DNA of 64,000 bases from Bacteroidales bacterium (lineage in GTDB: Bacteria; Bacteroidota; Bacteroidia; Bacteroidales; UBA932): the NCBI GenBank assembly GCA_017962375.1, contig JAGCVJ010000015.1:62001-126000 (forward strand), written 5' to 3'. Position numbers and translations under genes: made by a program. Positions 6,865 to 16,159 of the stretch are shown here, one piece after another (positions within the stretch are counted from its first letter, which is position 1; every line of letters begins with the position of its first letter). The notes under the pieces are model-generated. The model had not been told where the DNA came from, did no database searches, and worked only from the letters and a program-made list of their open reading frames with translations.

Positions 6865-9698
6865 TGGACAGCATTGAGGTCATAGGAGCCAGAGAACATA
6901 ACCTGAAAGGGATAGATGTCACTATTCCCCGGGGGCAGTTTGTGGTCATAACCGGCCTGAGCGGAAGTGGCAAGTCTTCCCTGGCCTTCGACACCATATA
7001 CGCCGAAGGGCAGAGGCGCTATATGGAAACCCTCTCTGCATACGCCCGACAGTTCATAGGTATACTGGAAAGGCCGAAAGTGGAAAGCATTACAGGACTC
7101 AGCCCGATAATCGCCATAGAACAGAAGACCACCGGAAGCAACCCCCGTTCAACCGTAGGCACCATCACCGAGATTTACGATTTCCTCCGTCTGCTTTACG
7201 CCAGGGCGTCCGACGCTTATTCCCCCGTTACCGGAAAGAAACTGGTCAAATACACCGCAGAACAGATTGCAAATCTTATTGCCGAAGAGTACAGCAACCA
7301 GAAATGCTACCTGCTCGCCCCGCTGGTGATCGGCAGAAAAGGTCATTACAAAGAGCTCCTGGACGGGCTTCTCAAGAAGGGATTCACGCAAGTCAGAATA
7401 GATGGAACACTGTTTGATCTGGCAGACGTAAAGCCGCTCGACAGGTACAAGGTCCATTTCATAGAGCTGGTGGTGGACAAAATCATTCCGTCCAAAGAAG
7501 ATTTCAAGAGAATTTACACGTCGGTGAACACCGCTTTGGAAAGAGGCAAGGGAACGGTGGCTATAATAAGGCAGGGAGAGGAAGAAGGGCAGCTGCGCTT
7601 TTTCTCCATGCACCTGATGGATGCCGATACCGGAGAATCTCTTCCCGAGCCGGCTCCGTTCACATTCTCTTTCAACTCGCCGCAAGGAGCCTGCCCTGTC
7701 TGCAAAGGACTGGGCTACATAACCAGGATAGACTTGGAAAGGATCATCCCCGATCCTTCAAAAACAATAAACGGGGGCGGCATTATCCCTATCGGCAAAT
7801 ACAAGGACTCTGACACATTCAGGATACTGGAGGCTATGGCCGCCAAATACGGTTTTTCTCTCAACACTCCGATAAGAGACCTGCCCGAGGACGTGATGAA
7901 CATGATTCTCTACGGAACCCAGGAACTGTTCAGGGTAAGCCTTGCGGACGGAACGCTCCTGGCTTCTTTCCCGGGAGCCGCCGCCAAGATGCGCCAAAGT
8001 GAGGAAGAGGAAGAAACGGACAGAAAGAAGAAAGACCAGCTCAAGGAAAGATACATAGAAGAAATCCCGTGCCCGGAATGCAATGGTTCAAGACTCAAGA
8101 AAGAAGCGCTGTATTTCAAGATCGACGGCAAAAACATTGCCCAGGTGGCAGCTATGGACATCTCCTCTCTCAAACAATGGGTGGAACAGCTGCCTCAGGT
8201 TCTGGACAAGCGGCAGAACACCATTGCCCGGGACATTATAAAGGAACTCCGCGACCGCATAGGATTCCTCAGTGCCGTAGGCCTGGACTACCTCTCTCTC
8301 GACAGGGGAACTTCCACCCTCAGCGGTGGAGAAAGCCAGAGAATCAGGCTTGCAACCCAGATAGGAAGCAAGCTTGTGAATGTGCTTTACATTCTGGACG
8401 AGCCTAGCATAGGCCTCCACCAGAGAGACAACATAAAGCTGATCAATTCCCTCAAGCAGCTCCGCGACGAAGGCAATTCCGTTATGGTGGTGGAGCACGA
8501 CTCTCAAACCATGCTCAGCTGCGACCGCCTGATAGACCTTGGACCCGGAGCGGGAAACGACGGAGGAAAGCTGCTTTTCAATCTCACTCCCCAGGAGCTA
8601 AAGAAGATGCCTTTAGCCAAAGTCCGCAAGCTCGGCAGCCTGACGGCCGAATACCTGAGGGGCCTGAAAAACATCAGCATACCGGAGCAAAGAAGAAAAG
8701 GAAACGGCAAATTCCTTATACTCAAAGGAGCAACAGGCAACAACCTCAAGGGCGTGGACCTGAAGATTCCGCTGGGATGCCTGGTTGGTGTGAGCGGAGT
8801 GAGCGGAAGCGGTAAATCTTCGCTGATAAACCAGACCCTGATGCCTGTTCTCACCAACCATTTCTACAGAGCCCTGGACAGGCCTCTCCCTTATAAAAGC
8901 GTTGAAGGACTGGAGAATGTAGACAAGGTTATTGTTGTGGACCAGTCCCCTATCGGCCGTACGCCGCGCTCCAATCCGGCAACTTACGTGAACGTGTTCT
9001 CCGACATAAGAAAGCTTTTCGAGAAAACTCCGGACGCGCAGATCAGAGGCTTCAAGGCCGGAAGATTCTCCTTCAACACCAAGGGCGGAAGATGCGAGGT
9101 TTGCAAAGGAGCCGGAGTGGAAACTATCGAGATGCATTATCTGCCTAGCGTCTATGTCACCTGCAAGGAATGCCGCGGAAAAAGGTACAATTCGGAAACG
9201 CTGGAAGTCAAGTACAAAGGCAAGAATATCTATGACGTTCTGGAAATGACCATCAGCGAGGCCGCAAAGTTTTTCTCGTCCATTCCTTCCATATACCCGA
9301 AACTCAAGGCTATGGAAGATGTGGGCTTGGGCTATGTGAAGCTGGGCCAGCCTTCTACAACCCTCAGCGGAGGAGAGAGCCAGAGGGTTAAGCTCTCTGC
9401 TGAACTGTCCAGGAAAGATACCGGAAACTCCATCTTCCTTCTGGACGAGCCAACCACCGGCCTGCATTTCGAAGACATAAAGGTGCTGCTGGGCGTACTC
9501 CAGAAGATTGTTGACAAGGGCAATACCATTATCGTGATAGAACATAACCTGGATGTGCTCAAGAGCGTGGACTACCTGATTGACATGGGGCCGGAAGGAG
9601 GCCAGGGCGGCGGAAGGATAATCGCCGAGGGAACTCCTGAAGAAGTATCCCGGGACAAAAACAGCGTAACGGGAAAATATCTTAACTTAGTATTTTGA
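6864..9698 (+). CDS. uvrA: Excinuclease ABC subunit A
   Basis: 944 residues, the full family length. There are two ABC ATPase modules, with Walker A GLSGSGKSSLAF and GVSGSGKSSLIN and signatures LSGGESQRIRLA and LSGGESQRVKLS. The zinc-binding CxxC pairs are present (CPVCKG, CPECNG, CEVCKG, CKECRG). As a dimer with UvrB it scans DNA for bulky lesions in nucleotide excision repair. ATG 6864 is chosen over an upstream in-frame start at 6837 because the protein then begins with the conserved I-x-V-x-GAREHNLK stretch and makes a TAATG junction with the hydrolase gene. Confidence 0.97.
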   Translation: MDSIEVIGAREHNLKGIDVTIPRGQFVVITGLSGSGKSSLAFDTIYAEGQRRYMETLSAYARQFIGILERPKVESITGLSPIIAIEQKTTGSNPRSTVGTITEIYDFLRLLYARASDAYSPVTGKKLVKYTAEQIANLIAEEYSNQKCYLLAPLVIGRKGHYKELLDGLLKKGFTQVRIDGTLFDLADVKPLDRYKVHFIELVVDKIIPSKEDFKRIYTSVNTALERGKGTVAIIRQGEEEGQLRFFSMHLMDADTGESLPEPAPFTFSFNSPQGACPVCKGLGYITRIDLERIIPDPSKTINGGGIIPIGKYKDSDTFRILEAMAAKYGFSLNTPIRDLPEDVMNMILYGTQELFRVSLADGTLLASFPGAAAKMRQSEEEEETDRKKKDQLKERYIEEIPCPECNGSRLKKEALYFKIDGKNIAQVAAMDISSLKQWVEQLPQVLDKRQNTIARDIIKELRDRIGFLSAVGLDYLSLDRGTSTLSGGESQRIRLATQIGSKLVNVLYILDEPSIGLHQRDNIKLINSLKQLRDEGNSVMVVEHDSQTMLSCDRLIDLGPGAGNDGGKLLFNLTPQELKKMPLAKVRKLGSLTAEYLRGLKNISIPEQRRKGNGKFLILKGATGNNLKGVDLKIPLGCLVGVSGVSGSGKSSLINQTLMPVLTNHFYRALDRPLPYKSVEGLENVDKVIVVDQSPIGRTPRSNPATYVNVFSDIRKLFEKTPDAQIRGFKAGRFSFNTKGGRCEVCKGAGVETIEMHYLPSVYVTCKECRGKRYNSETLEVKYKGKNIYDVLEMTISEAAKFFSSIPSIYPKLKAMEDVGLGYVKLGQPSTTLSGGESQRVKLSAELSRKDTGNSIFLLDEPTTGLHFEDIKVLLGVLQKIVDKGNTIIVIEHNLDVLKSVDYLIDMGPEGGQGGGRIIAEGTPEEVSRDKNSVTGKYLNLVF

Positions 9699-9702
9699 AA
9701 TT

Positions 9703-11394
9703 ATGGAAAAGATAAGAGTTTACTGTACCAACAACAGACATTATTACGATGTGGATCCCGGATCCACCCTGAAGATGCTTCTGGGCATTATGGAGCATGA
9801 CTGGGACAATATGACGGTTCTGGCCGCATACGTCAACCACGATCTCAAGGAACTGGGGTTTCAGCTCTACATGGCATCTACCGTTCACTTTGTCACATAT
9901 AAGGACGCCGATGGCAGAAGATGCTACAAGCGTTCCCTCAACTTCTTGTGCCAAAAGGTTATACACGACCTTTTCCCAGACCGCACGCTGTGCTTCGACT
10001 ACAACCTCCCGAACGGGCAGTACGGAGAGTTGAGGATGAGGGAAGATTTCTCCAAGACCATTCCTATGACGGAAGCTGAACTGAAGGCGGTCAACGACAA
10101 GATGTGGTATCTGGTGAAAAAAGACGTTCCGTTCATCAAGAAAAAGAGGACAAACTCCAGCGCAAACGCCCTCTTTCTTTCCAATGGGCAGAAATCCAAG
10201 GCCCGCCTTAACGAAAGCGGCGGAGAGTATTTTGTAACCCTTTATTATCTGGATGGTTACGGAGACTGCTTCTATGGTCCTATGGTTTTTTCCACTGGCG
10301 ATCTGGACAGGTGGAGCATCAAGCGTTACAGCGATGGATTCTGCCTTCAGTCTCCGGAACCGGAATCTCCTTACGACCTTCCGCCTCAGAGGTACCAGAA
10401 GAAGCTGGCCGAGATCTTTGAAGAATACAGCAACTGGTGCAACGTGCTTGGCGTAAGAGACATTGCCACAGCAAATGAGGTTATCGGCGAAGGCCTGGGC
10501 AAAATGGCAATTTCCCTGTGCGAGGCTCTCCACGAAAAGAAGTACGCCCTTATTGCGGACATGATCGGCGAGAGAAGGAAAGACGTGAAACTCGTGCTTG
10601 TGGCAGGCCCGTCATCAAGCGGCAAAACCACCACATCCAAGAGACTTGCCCTCCAGATGAAAATCCTGGGCCTCAATCCTGTAGTTTTGGGCATGGACGA
10701 CTATTTCGTGGACAGGGAACTGACTCCAAAAGACGAAAAGGGAGAATACAATTTCGAGAGCATATACGCCCTCAATATGGACATGCTCAACGACCACCTG
10801 AACAAGCTCTTCAACGGAGAGGAAGTAACTCTTCCTAAATTCGATTTCACTACAGGAAAGAATTCTCTCACGGGTCCTTCAATCCGGCTCAAGGAAAATG
10901 ACGTGCTGATTATGGAAGGCATTCACGCCCTGAATCCTATTCTGACGGAAAAAATCGCTGATGAAAAAAAGTTCAAGGTTTACGCTTCCGCCCTCACGTC
11001 GCTTTCCATAGACGAGAACAACCATATCTCCACCACCGACACCCGTATGCTCAGGAGAATGGTTAGAGACAATGCTTTCAGAGGCTACACCGCTGAAGAC
11101 ACCATCAACCGCTGGCCGAGTGTAACTGCAGGAGAAAGGAAGAACATCTTCCCTTACCAGGAGAATGCGGACATTATGTTCAACTCGTCTCTCCTTTATG
11201 AACTGCCTATGCTCAAATATTATGCAGAACCTCTTCTGAGAAGGATATCGCCGATGAGCCCTGCTTATGCAGAAAGCCTTAGGCTAATAAACTTCCTCAG
11301 CAGGATTGTGGCCCTCACCCCTGAAGAGCAGACGGCCATTCCGCCAACTTCCGTAATGAGGGAATTCATCGGTGGCAGCGCCTTCAACTATTGA
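9703..11394 (+). CDS. Nucleoside kinase (uridine kinase-like) with TGS-like N-terminal region
   Basis: 563 residues. The C-terminal half is a phosphoribulokinase/uridine kinase-type P-loop domain: LVAGPSSSGKTTTSKRLALQ at about 301-320, then GMDDYFVDRE and LIMEGIHALNP. The N-terminal part begins like a TGS/ThrRS-type domain (IRVYCTNNRHYYDVDPGST). This arrangement is known in Bacteroidota as a long nucleoside kinase. It probably phosphorylates uridine/cytidine or a related nucleoside; the exact substrate is not certain. It starts 4 nt after uvrA and is probably cotranscribed with it. Confidence 0.85.
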   Translation: MEKIRVYCTNNRHYYDVDPGSTLKMLLGIMEHDWDNMTVLAAYVNHDLKELGFQLYMASTVHFVTYKDADGRRCYKRSLNFLCQKVIHDLFPDRTLCFDYNLPNGQYGELRMREDFSKTIPMTEAELKAVNDKMWYLVKKDVPFIKKKRTNSSANALFLSNGQKSKARLNESGGEYFVTLYYLDGYGDCFYGPMVFSTGDLDRWSIKRYSDGFCLQSPEPESPYDLPPQRYQKKLAEIFEEYSNWCNVLGVRDIATANEVIGEGLGKMAISLCEALHEKKYALIADMIGERRKDVKLVLVAGPSSSGKTTTSKRLALQMKILGLNPVVLGMDDYFVDRELTPKDEKGEYNFESIYALNMDMLNDHLNKLFNGEEVTLPKFDFTTGKNSLTGPSIRLKENDVLIMEGIHALNPILTEKIADEKKFKVYASALTSLSIDENNHISTTDTRMLRRMVRDNAFRGYTAEDTINRWPSVTAGERKNIFPYQENADIMFNSSLLYELPMLKYYAEPLLRRISPMSPAYAESLRLINFLSRIVALTPEEQTAIPPTSVMREFIGGSAFNY

Positions 11395-11417
11395 CAAAAA
11401 CAAAAAAACATAAGCGT

Positions 11418-12038
11418 ATGAAAAAGATTTGTTCCATTATCGCATCATTAGTTCTTCTTTCCAGCTGCGGAACCATGGGTTCGGATACCGGAAACATTCT
11501 CGGATCCATCCTTGGCGCTCTCGGAAACGAGAACACCGTTAATTCTCTTGCAGACCTGGTAATCGGATATGTCAAGATTGACCAGAGCCAGCTTGTGGGC
11601 ACCTGGAAATATACCGAACCATCTTGCGCCTTTACAAGTGAAAACCTTCTTGCAAAAGCAGGCGGAGCAGCAGTTGCAGGCCAGATCAAGGGCAAACTGC
11701 TGCCTGTATTCCAGCAGGTTGGGGTAAATGCCAACAACACCTACTTCACCTTTACTGATGACAACCAGTTCAGCGCCAAGATCAACGGAATTCCTTGGAA
11801 TGGCACCTACACTTACGACCCTAACACCGGAACTCTCAAGATGAAGAGCCTGCTTCTTTCCAGCACAGCCTTCATCACCCGTTCCACCAAGGGCCTCAAC
11901 CTTAATTTCGAGAGCAAGAAACTGCTCAACATCCTTCAGGTTGCAGGTGCTATGAGCGGCAACGCCAACCTCCAGACCATCACCGATCTGAGCAAGAATT
12001 ACGACGGAGTCCGCCTGGGCTTCAACATGTACAAGTAA
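11418..12038 (+). CDS. DUF4923-family lipoprotein
   Basis: 206 residues from the ATG at 11418. The TTG at 11391 would put a polar extension before the signal sequence. The lipobox LLSSC places the lipidated Cys at 17. The body contains VGTWKYTEPSCAFTSENLL and NGTYTYDPNTGTLKMK, which I recognise from the DUF4923 family of Bacteroidales. Function is unknown; the strand-rich fold with a WKY motif suggests a small lipocalin-like envelope protein. It should be processed by Lgt (encoded at 62930-63808). Confidence 0.8.
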   Translation: MKKICSIIASLVLLSSCGTMGSDTGNILGSILGALGNENTVNSLADLVIGYVKIDQSQLVGTWKYTEPSCAFTSENLLAKAGGAAVAGQIKGKLLPVFQQVGVNANNTYFTFTDDNQFSAKINGIPWNGTYTYDPNTGTLKMKSLLLSSTAFITRSTKGLNLNFESKKLLNILQVAGAMSGNANLQTITDLSKNYDGVRLGFNMYK

Positions 12039-12055
12039 CAGGATTTTGAATCAGG

Positions 12056-12090
12056 AAACCGGTGTCAGCCCTTGAGGATGATGCCGGTTT
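12056..12090 (+). terminator. Possible terminator after the DUF4923 gene
   Basis: AAACCGG (12056-12062) can pair with CCGGTTT (12084-12090), followed by a T-rich stretch on the plus strand. The distal arm lies inside the 3' end of the convergent response-regulator gene, and the loop is long (21 nt), so the call is weak. Confidence 0.35.
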
Positions 12091-12733
12091 TCTTTATTAT
12101 CTCGATTGAGACATCGGGATCAGATTTGAGGGCTCCCCTGAGCTTGTCTATCTGAACGTCCAAGTTGTGGGAGATGCTTTCGTTGTCATAGTCTCCCCAG
12201 ATAGTTCCCTGTATCTTTTTGCGGTCCACGCATTTGCCTATCTCGCGGCAAAGCATCTCAAGGACTTTGGCTCCCGTAGGGGTAATGCGGATTTCTTCAT
12301 CGCCGATGATGAGCCTTCTGGAGGTGGTGTCAAAGGTGAACTTGCCGATTTTGTAGGAGTTGTCAGACTGTGTGCCGATGCCTTTCTGCTGAAGCAGAGA
12401 CTTTATGTTCAGGTCAAGCTGCTGCACGTTGAAAGGTTTCTTGAGGTACATGTTGGCCCCGCTCTGCTTGAGAAACTCCATCTTCCCCGTTAGAACTATA
12501 ATCGGAATGTCGTTGCTTGCGGAGCGGATTTTCTCAATCATGGTGTTGCCGTCCATTCCCTCTCCCATCTCGAGGTCAGACACAACAATGTCCGGGCGGA
12601 AAGAAGCTATGGCCTTGAGCCCCTCCTTTCCGTCTATGGCGGTTTCAACTATGTAATCTCCCTGTTTCTCAAGCTTTTTCTTGATCAGAAAACTGAGATT
12701 GGTGTCGTCTTCAACAATTAGCAGTCTTATCAT
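12065..12733 (-). CDS. OmpR-family response regulator
   Basis: 222 residues. The receiver domain (1-118) has acidic pocket E8-D9-D10, phosphoacceptor D53, T82 and K98. The C-terminal winged helix (about 128-220) has the DNA-recognition pattern ITPTGAKVLEMLCREIGKCV and SHNLDVQIDKLRGAL. It starts 12 nt after the histidine kinase stop and is clearly its partner. The pair resembles the RprX/RprY system of Bacteroidales, though I cannot confirm orthology from sequence alone. The target regulon is unknown. Confidence 0.93.
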   Translation of the reverse strand: MIRLLIVEDDTNLSFLIKKKLEKQGDYIVETAIDGKEGLKAIASFRPDIVVSDLEMGEGMDGNTMIEKIRSASNDIPIIVLTGKMEFLKQSGANMYLKKPFNVQQLDLNIKSLLQQKGIGTQSDNSYKIGKFTFDTTSRRLIIGDEEIRITPTGAKVLEMLCREIGKCVDRKKIQGTIWGDYDNESISHNLDVQIDKLRGALKSDPDVSIEIIKKTGIILKG

Positions 12734-12745
12734 GGCTCTTGTCTT

Positions 12746-14068
12746 TTATTCATCCGCGATATCATACTGGCGCCTGGAAGGAAAGCCGAGAATAACTTCG
12801 GTGAAAAGCCCTTCCTGGCTGTCTATGTTCACATAGCCTCCAAAGAATTTCATAAGCTGATATACATAGTTCAGCCCTATGCCGTGGCCAGAAATGCCCA
12901 CCGTGTTCTCACCCCTTTCAAATTTCTTGAACAGCCTCTTGGAGGCCTCCTTTGAGAAACCTGTTCCGTTGTCTTTTATCTTGAGCTCGGTGTATTTTCC
13001 CTTCTTGACGCTTCTGGCCGTTATCTTTACCTTCCTGGCCGAATACTTTATGGAATTGTCCACCAGATTGTCTATTATCTCCGTCAGGTAGAGCCTGTCA
13101 GCTATAAGCCACTTTTCCTGTGAAAGGTCAGCGGAGAATTCCACCTCCTTGGAAGGAGTGGGGTAAAGAGCGTCCAGCCTAGACTTAACGCCCTCGAAGA
13201 ATTTCTCCAGGTCTATCTGCTCATACACGAACTTAAGGCGCTTGTTGTCCACCTTGGCCACATTTATCACCTTTTCGCAGATGCTGTTCAGGTGGCGGCA
13301 CTCGTCATCGAGTATCTTGAGCTGATCAACGGTATCCGGATCGGAATTGATCTGTGGATTGTCCTTGAAGTCCTCCGCGATAATCATTATTGAAGACAAA
13401 GGAGTCTTCATGTCATGAATCATTGCGTAGGTATGGTCTTTCCTGAGGTTGTTGATGAAATTCACCTTGTTCAAGGTGCGTATCATCTTCCAAAGGCAGA
13501 AAATCACGAACAGGGCTATAAGGAAGGAGAAGATTATCAGCATCTTCAAACTTGGGAGAATGGCGCTGTAAGGATTGGTGATAATGGCAGCCACTCCCTT
13601 TGTAAGGTCTGTGGAAGTAGGAACTATGTGAGTGGACAGAGAGGAGAAGGTGCTCTTTTCCTTTTCAGGGTCGGTCAGAAAATCATCAGCAGTGCGGTAA
13701 ACGCTCGTGTCATTTACAGTCTGCACTATCTTGAAATTCAGCGTCTGCAGTTCCTTATCCGCAAGATTGTCCGCAAATATGTATCTGAGCGTGTTCAGAT
13801 TAACCTGGCTGCCATTCTTCTCCAGAACTTCTCCGATGCCCATCAGCACGCTGGATGAAAATGGAGATGACATTCTAGCATAAGAGGTGTCTGCCAGATG
13901 GTAGAAACGTATCATAGACTCCTCCTCAACGGCATTTCTGAAACACTCGTCAACCGTTACGTACATGTTCTTTTCCAGGGAGTTATAAACCCTGAGCAAA
14001 AGAATGTACTGCAGAGGAAGCAGAGCCACTGCCGCAATTATCGCCAATATTTTGAAAGGCCACTTCAT
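12746..14068 (-). CDS. Sensor histidine kinase
   Basis: 440 residues. Transmembrane helices at about 8-26 and 172-194 bracket a periplasmic sensor domain of about 145 residues with no recognised fold. The HisKA motif is IHDMKTPLSS with H218 as phosphoacceptor. The ATP-binding domain has NLVDNSIKYS, KDNGTGF and GHGIGLNYV. No HAMP domain is obvious. It begins one nucleotide after the upstream kinase gene ends and is followed by its response regulator. The HDMKTP form of the H-box is typical of RprX-like kinases. Confidence 0.93.
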   Translation of the reverse strand: MKWPFKILAIIAAVALLPLQYILLLRVYNSLEKNMYVTVDECFRNAVEEESMIRFYHLADTSYARMSSPFSSSVLMGIGEVLEKNGSQVNLNTLRYIFADNLADKELQTLNFKIVQTVNDTSVYRTADDFLTDPEKEKSTFSSLSTHIVPTSTDLTKGVAAIITNPYSAILPSLKMLIIFSFLIALFVIFCLWKMIRTLNKVNFINNLRKDHTYAMIHDMKTPLSSIMIIAEDFKDNPQINSDPDTVDQLKILDDECRHLNSICEKVINVAKVDNKRLKFVYEQIDLEKFFEGVKSRLDALYPTPSKEVEFSADLSQEKWLIADRLYLTEIIDNLVDNSIKYSARKVKITARSVKKGKYTELKIKDNGTGFSKEASKRLFKKFERGENTVGISGHGIGLNYVYQLMKFFGGYVNIDSQEGLFTEVILGFPSRRQYDIADE

Positions 14069-14069
14069 T

Positions 14070-15065
14070 CTATGCTTTTTCTATTATCTCGGCGATGCCG
14101 TTTCTTATTTCGTCCCAGGTCTGAGGGCTCATTTTGGTGCCAATTATTTCCACCACCCTTGAAGACACCAGAGAGCCGATCTTGCCGCATACATCGAGCG
14201 GAAGATTTCTGGAATAGCCGTAAAGGAAGCCAGCGGCAAACATGTCTCCAGCGCCGGTGGCGTCCACGGCCTTGGCCGGGAACGGGGCTATCCTGTATTT
14301 CTCGTCTCCGCTCTTTACAAATGAGCCCTGAGCTCCTATCTTCACCACCGCTATCTTGCAAACCTTGGCCAGCTCATCCAGGGCCTCTTCCGGAGCCTTG
14401 TGGGTATAAGCCTTGGATTCAGACTCGTTGGCAAAAATGATATCTACATAATTCTCAACTATCTCGTGAAGGAAATCATAGTTGCTCTCCACCACATTAT
14501 AGCTTGCAAGGTCCAGGGAAATGGTCATTCCGAACTTTTTCCCGATTTCAGCAGCCTTCCTGACAAGAGCTTGGTTCTGAACTAGATATCCCTCTAAATG
14601 AAGGATGTCATAGCCGTCGAAAAAGCCTTCGTTCAGATCCTCTGGCCCCTGTTCCAGGGAGGCTCCCATGAAATTGGCAAACGTGCGCTCCGCATTAGGT
14701 GGAGTTATGAACACCATAGATCTTCCGCTGCTCTGGGTGCCGTGAAGAAGAATGGAAGAAATGCCTATAAGCTCCTGTCCTTTCTTGAACAAGCGGCCCA
14801 GCTCGTCATCTCCTACCTTGCCTATAAAGGCGCTCTTCATTCCGAGCACTGCCGCACCGGTAATCGTGTTGGCGCAGCTTCCGCCCGGCATTATCTGTAT
14901 CTCCCTGTCTTTTATTTCATTCCAGATGGTGGAAGCGGTTGCTGAATCCACCCAGTTCATACTGCCCACAGGGAGCCTGTATTTCTTGAGTATAGACTCG
15001 TCTTCCATTACCGTCAGGATGTCTGTCAAAGCGTTGCCAATTCCTATAATAGATTTCATCGCCAT
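14070..15065 (-). CDS. PfkB-family carbohydrate/adenosine kinase
   Basis: 331 residues with both PfkB signatures: the N-terminal region around GIGNALTDIL and GGSCANTITGAAVLG, and the C-terminal DATGAGDMFAAGFLYG with the catalytic Asp. It resembles Bacteroidota proteins annotated as adenosine kinase; ribokinase-like specificity is also possible. Start choice is ATG 15065 or the ATG two codons later. A minus-strand -7 box lies at 15091-15084. It leads the operon that continues into the two-component system. Confidence 0.87.
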   Translation of the reverse strand: MAMKSIIGIGNALTDILTVMEDESILKKYRLPVGSMNWVDSATASTIWNEIKDREIQIMPGGSCANTITGAAVLGMKSAFIGKVGDDELGRLFKKGQELIGISSILLHGTQSSGRSMVFITPPNAERTFANFMGASLEQGPEDLNEGFFDGYDILHLEGYLVQNQALVRKAAEIGKKFGMTISLDLASYNVVESNYDFLHEIVENYVDIIFANESESKAYTHKAPEEALDELAKVCKIAVVKIGAQGSFVKSGDEKYRIAPFPAKAVDATGAGDMFAAGFLYGYSRNLPLDVCGKIGSLVSSRVVEIIGTKMSPQTWDEIRNGIAEIIEKA

Positions 15066-15083
15066 TCAATATTTGCTTGTTTA

Positions 15084-15091
15084 CAAAGGTA
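15084..15091 (-). promoter_or_regulatory. -7 box of the PfkB-kinase operon
   Basis: TACCTTTG on the minus strand fits TAnnTTTG and lies 18 nt before the ATG at 15065. Confidence 0.5.
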
Positions 15092-15105
15092 TCATTTATT
15101 TTGCG

Positions 15106-15113
15106 TAAATTTG
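15106..15113 (+). promoter_or_regulatory. -7 box of the flippase-like gene
   Basis: TAAATTTG ends 20 nt before the ATG at 15134. It lies downstream of the in-frame alternative start at 15077, which favours the ATG at 15134. Confidence 0.55.
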
Positions 15114-15133
15114 TTTTGGCGATAAAAAGAATT

Positions 15134-16159
15134 ATGCAGCAAGAAAAATCCAGGAGGTTCTCCGCTAAAAATATCATACAGTATGTGCTGATGCTAGCTA
15201 TAGCAATTCTGTTGCTGTACTTCTGCTTCAGGAACGTCGAATGGGAGAAATTCGTATCTAATCTGTCCTCCTGCCGTTGGGGGTGGATAATAATGGCCAT
15301 GCTCGCCGGAGTCATAGAATTTGCAGTAAGAGGATACCGGTGGAAAATGATTCTTGCCCAGATAGATCCCGAATCTTCTTTCGGGGCCTCGTACCATGGA
15401 GTTACCATAGGCAACCTGGCAAACTTCGCATTCCCGAGAATCGGAGAAATCGTAAGGTGCGGAGTGGTTTCTACCTTGAAGAAAAACACAACTTTCGAAG
15501 GTGCCGTCGGTACTGTAGTGGCTGAAAGGGCCTGGGATCTTATCTGTCTGATAACCATTACAGTAGTCTTTGCCATCTCCTGCTGGGGCGAGTTTGGTGA
15601 ATTCTTCAAGAAAAACATGATCAATCCGGAATCCGGAGAAAAGTCAGCCTCTTCGCTGACAATAACCTTCATTGCCCTTGCCGTCATAGTCTTGCTGTGC
15701 GTGCTTGCTTTCGTGTTCAGGAGGCGCTTGGCAAAGACAAAGGTCGGAAGGAAAGCCTCCGGATTCGTGTCCAATATGTGGAAAGGGATAAAATCCATCT
15801 TCAAGATAAGGAATAAGTGGCTGTTTTTCCTTCTGACAATCTTGCTTTGGGGTACCTTCTTCGCTACAAGCATCTTCACTGTATGGGCCTTCCCGCTGCT
15901 CGACCCTCTGGGGTGGAAAGACGCATTATTCCTGATGGTAGTAGGAAGCCTTGGCTGGGTTGTGCCCGTACAAGGTGGTATCGGCGCCTACCATGGCATC
16001 ATAGCACTGGCTGCCACCCAGGTATACTCGCTTCAATGGGAAGAGGGATTGAGCTTCGCAACCGTCAGCCACGGATCCCAGGCGGTTATAATGATCTTGA
16101 CCGGAATCTTGTCGCTGATTATTTACACCGTCCTTAAAAGAAAAATAAAGAAGTCATGA
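15134..16159 (+). CDS. Flippase-like integral membrane protein (LPG_synthase_TM family)
   Basis: 341 residues with about eight hydrophobic helices. The family pattern includes an early EFAVRGYRWKMIL stretch, the loop GEIVRCG, and the late motif VPVQGGIGAYHGIIALA. Such proteins (PF03706, UPF0104) are predicted lipid or polyprenyl-linked glycan flippases or aminoacyl-lipid synthase membrane domains; here no soluble synthase domain is attached. Substrate is unknown. Its TGA overlaps the ATG of the GH77-like gene, so the two are translationally coupled. Confidence 0.8.
   Translation: MQQEKSRRFSAKNIIQYVLMLAIAILLLYFCFRNVEWEKFVSNLSSCRWGWIIMAMLAGVIEFAVRGYRWKMILAQIDPESSFGASYHGVTIGNLANFAFPRIGEIVRCGVVSTLKKNTTFEGAVGTVVAERAWDLICLITITVVFAISCWGEFGEFFKKNMINPESGEKSASSLTITFIALAVIVLLCVLAFVFRRRLAKTKVGRKASGFVSNMWKGIKSIFKIRNKWLFFLLTILLWGTFFATSIFTVWAFPLLDPLGWKDALFLMVVGSLGWVVPVQGGIGAYHGIIALAATQVYSLQWEEGLSFATVSHGSQAVIMILTGILSLIIYTVLKRKIKKS

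Noticed and set aside
8613-9545. 310-residue minus-strand open frame opposite uvrA
   Set aside because: Lies wholly within the second ABC module of uvrA; no independent support.
14917-15879. 320-residue minus-strand open frame
   Set aside because: It covers parts of two real genes (PfkB kinase in another frame and the flippase-like gene) and the divergent promoters between them.
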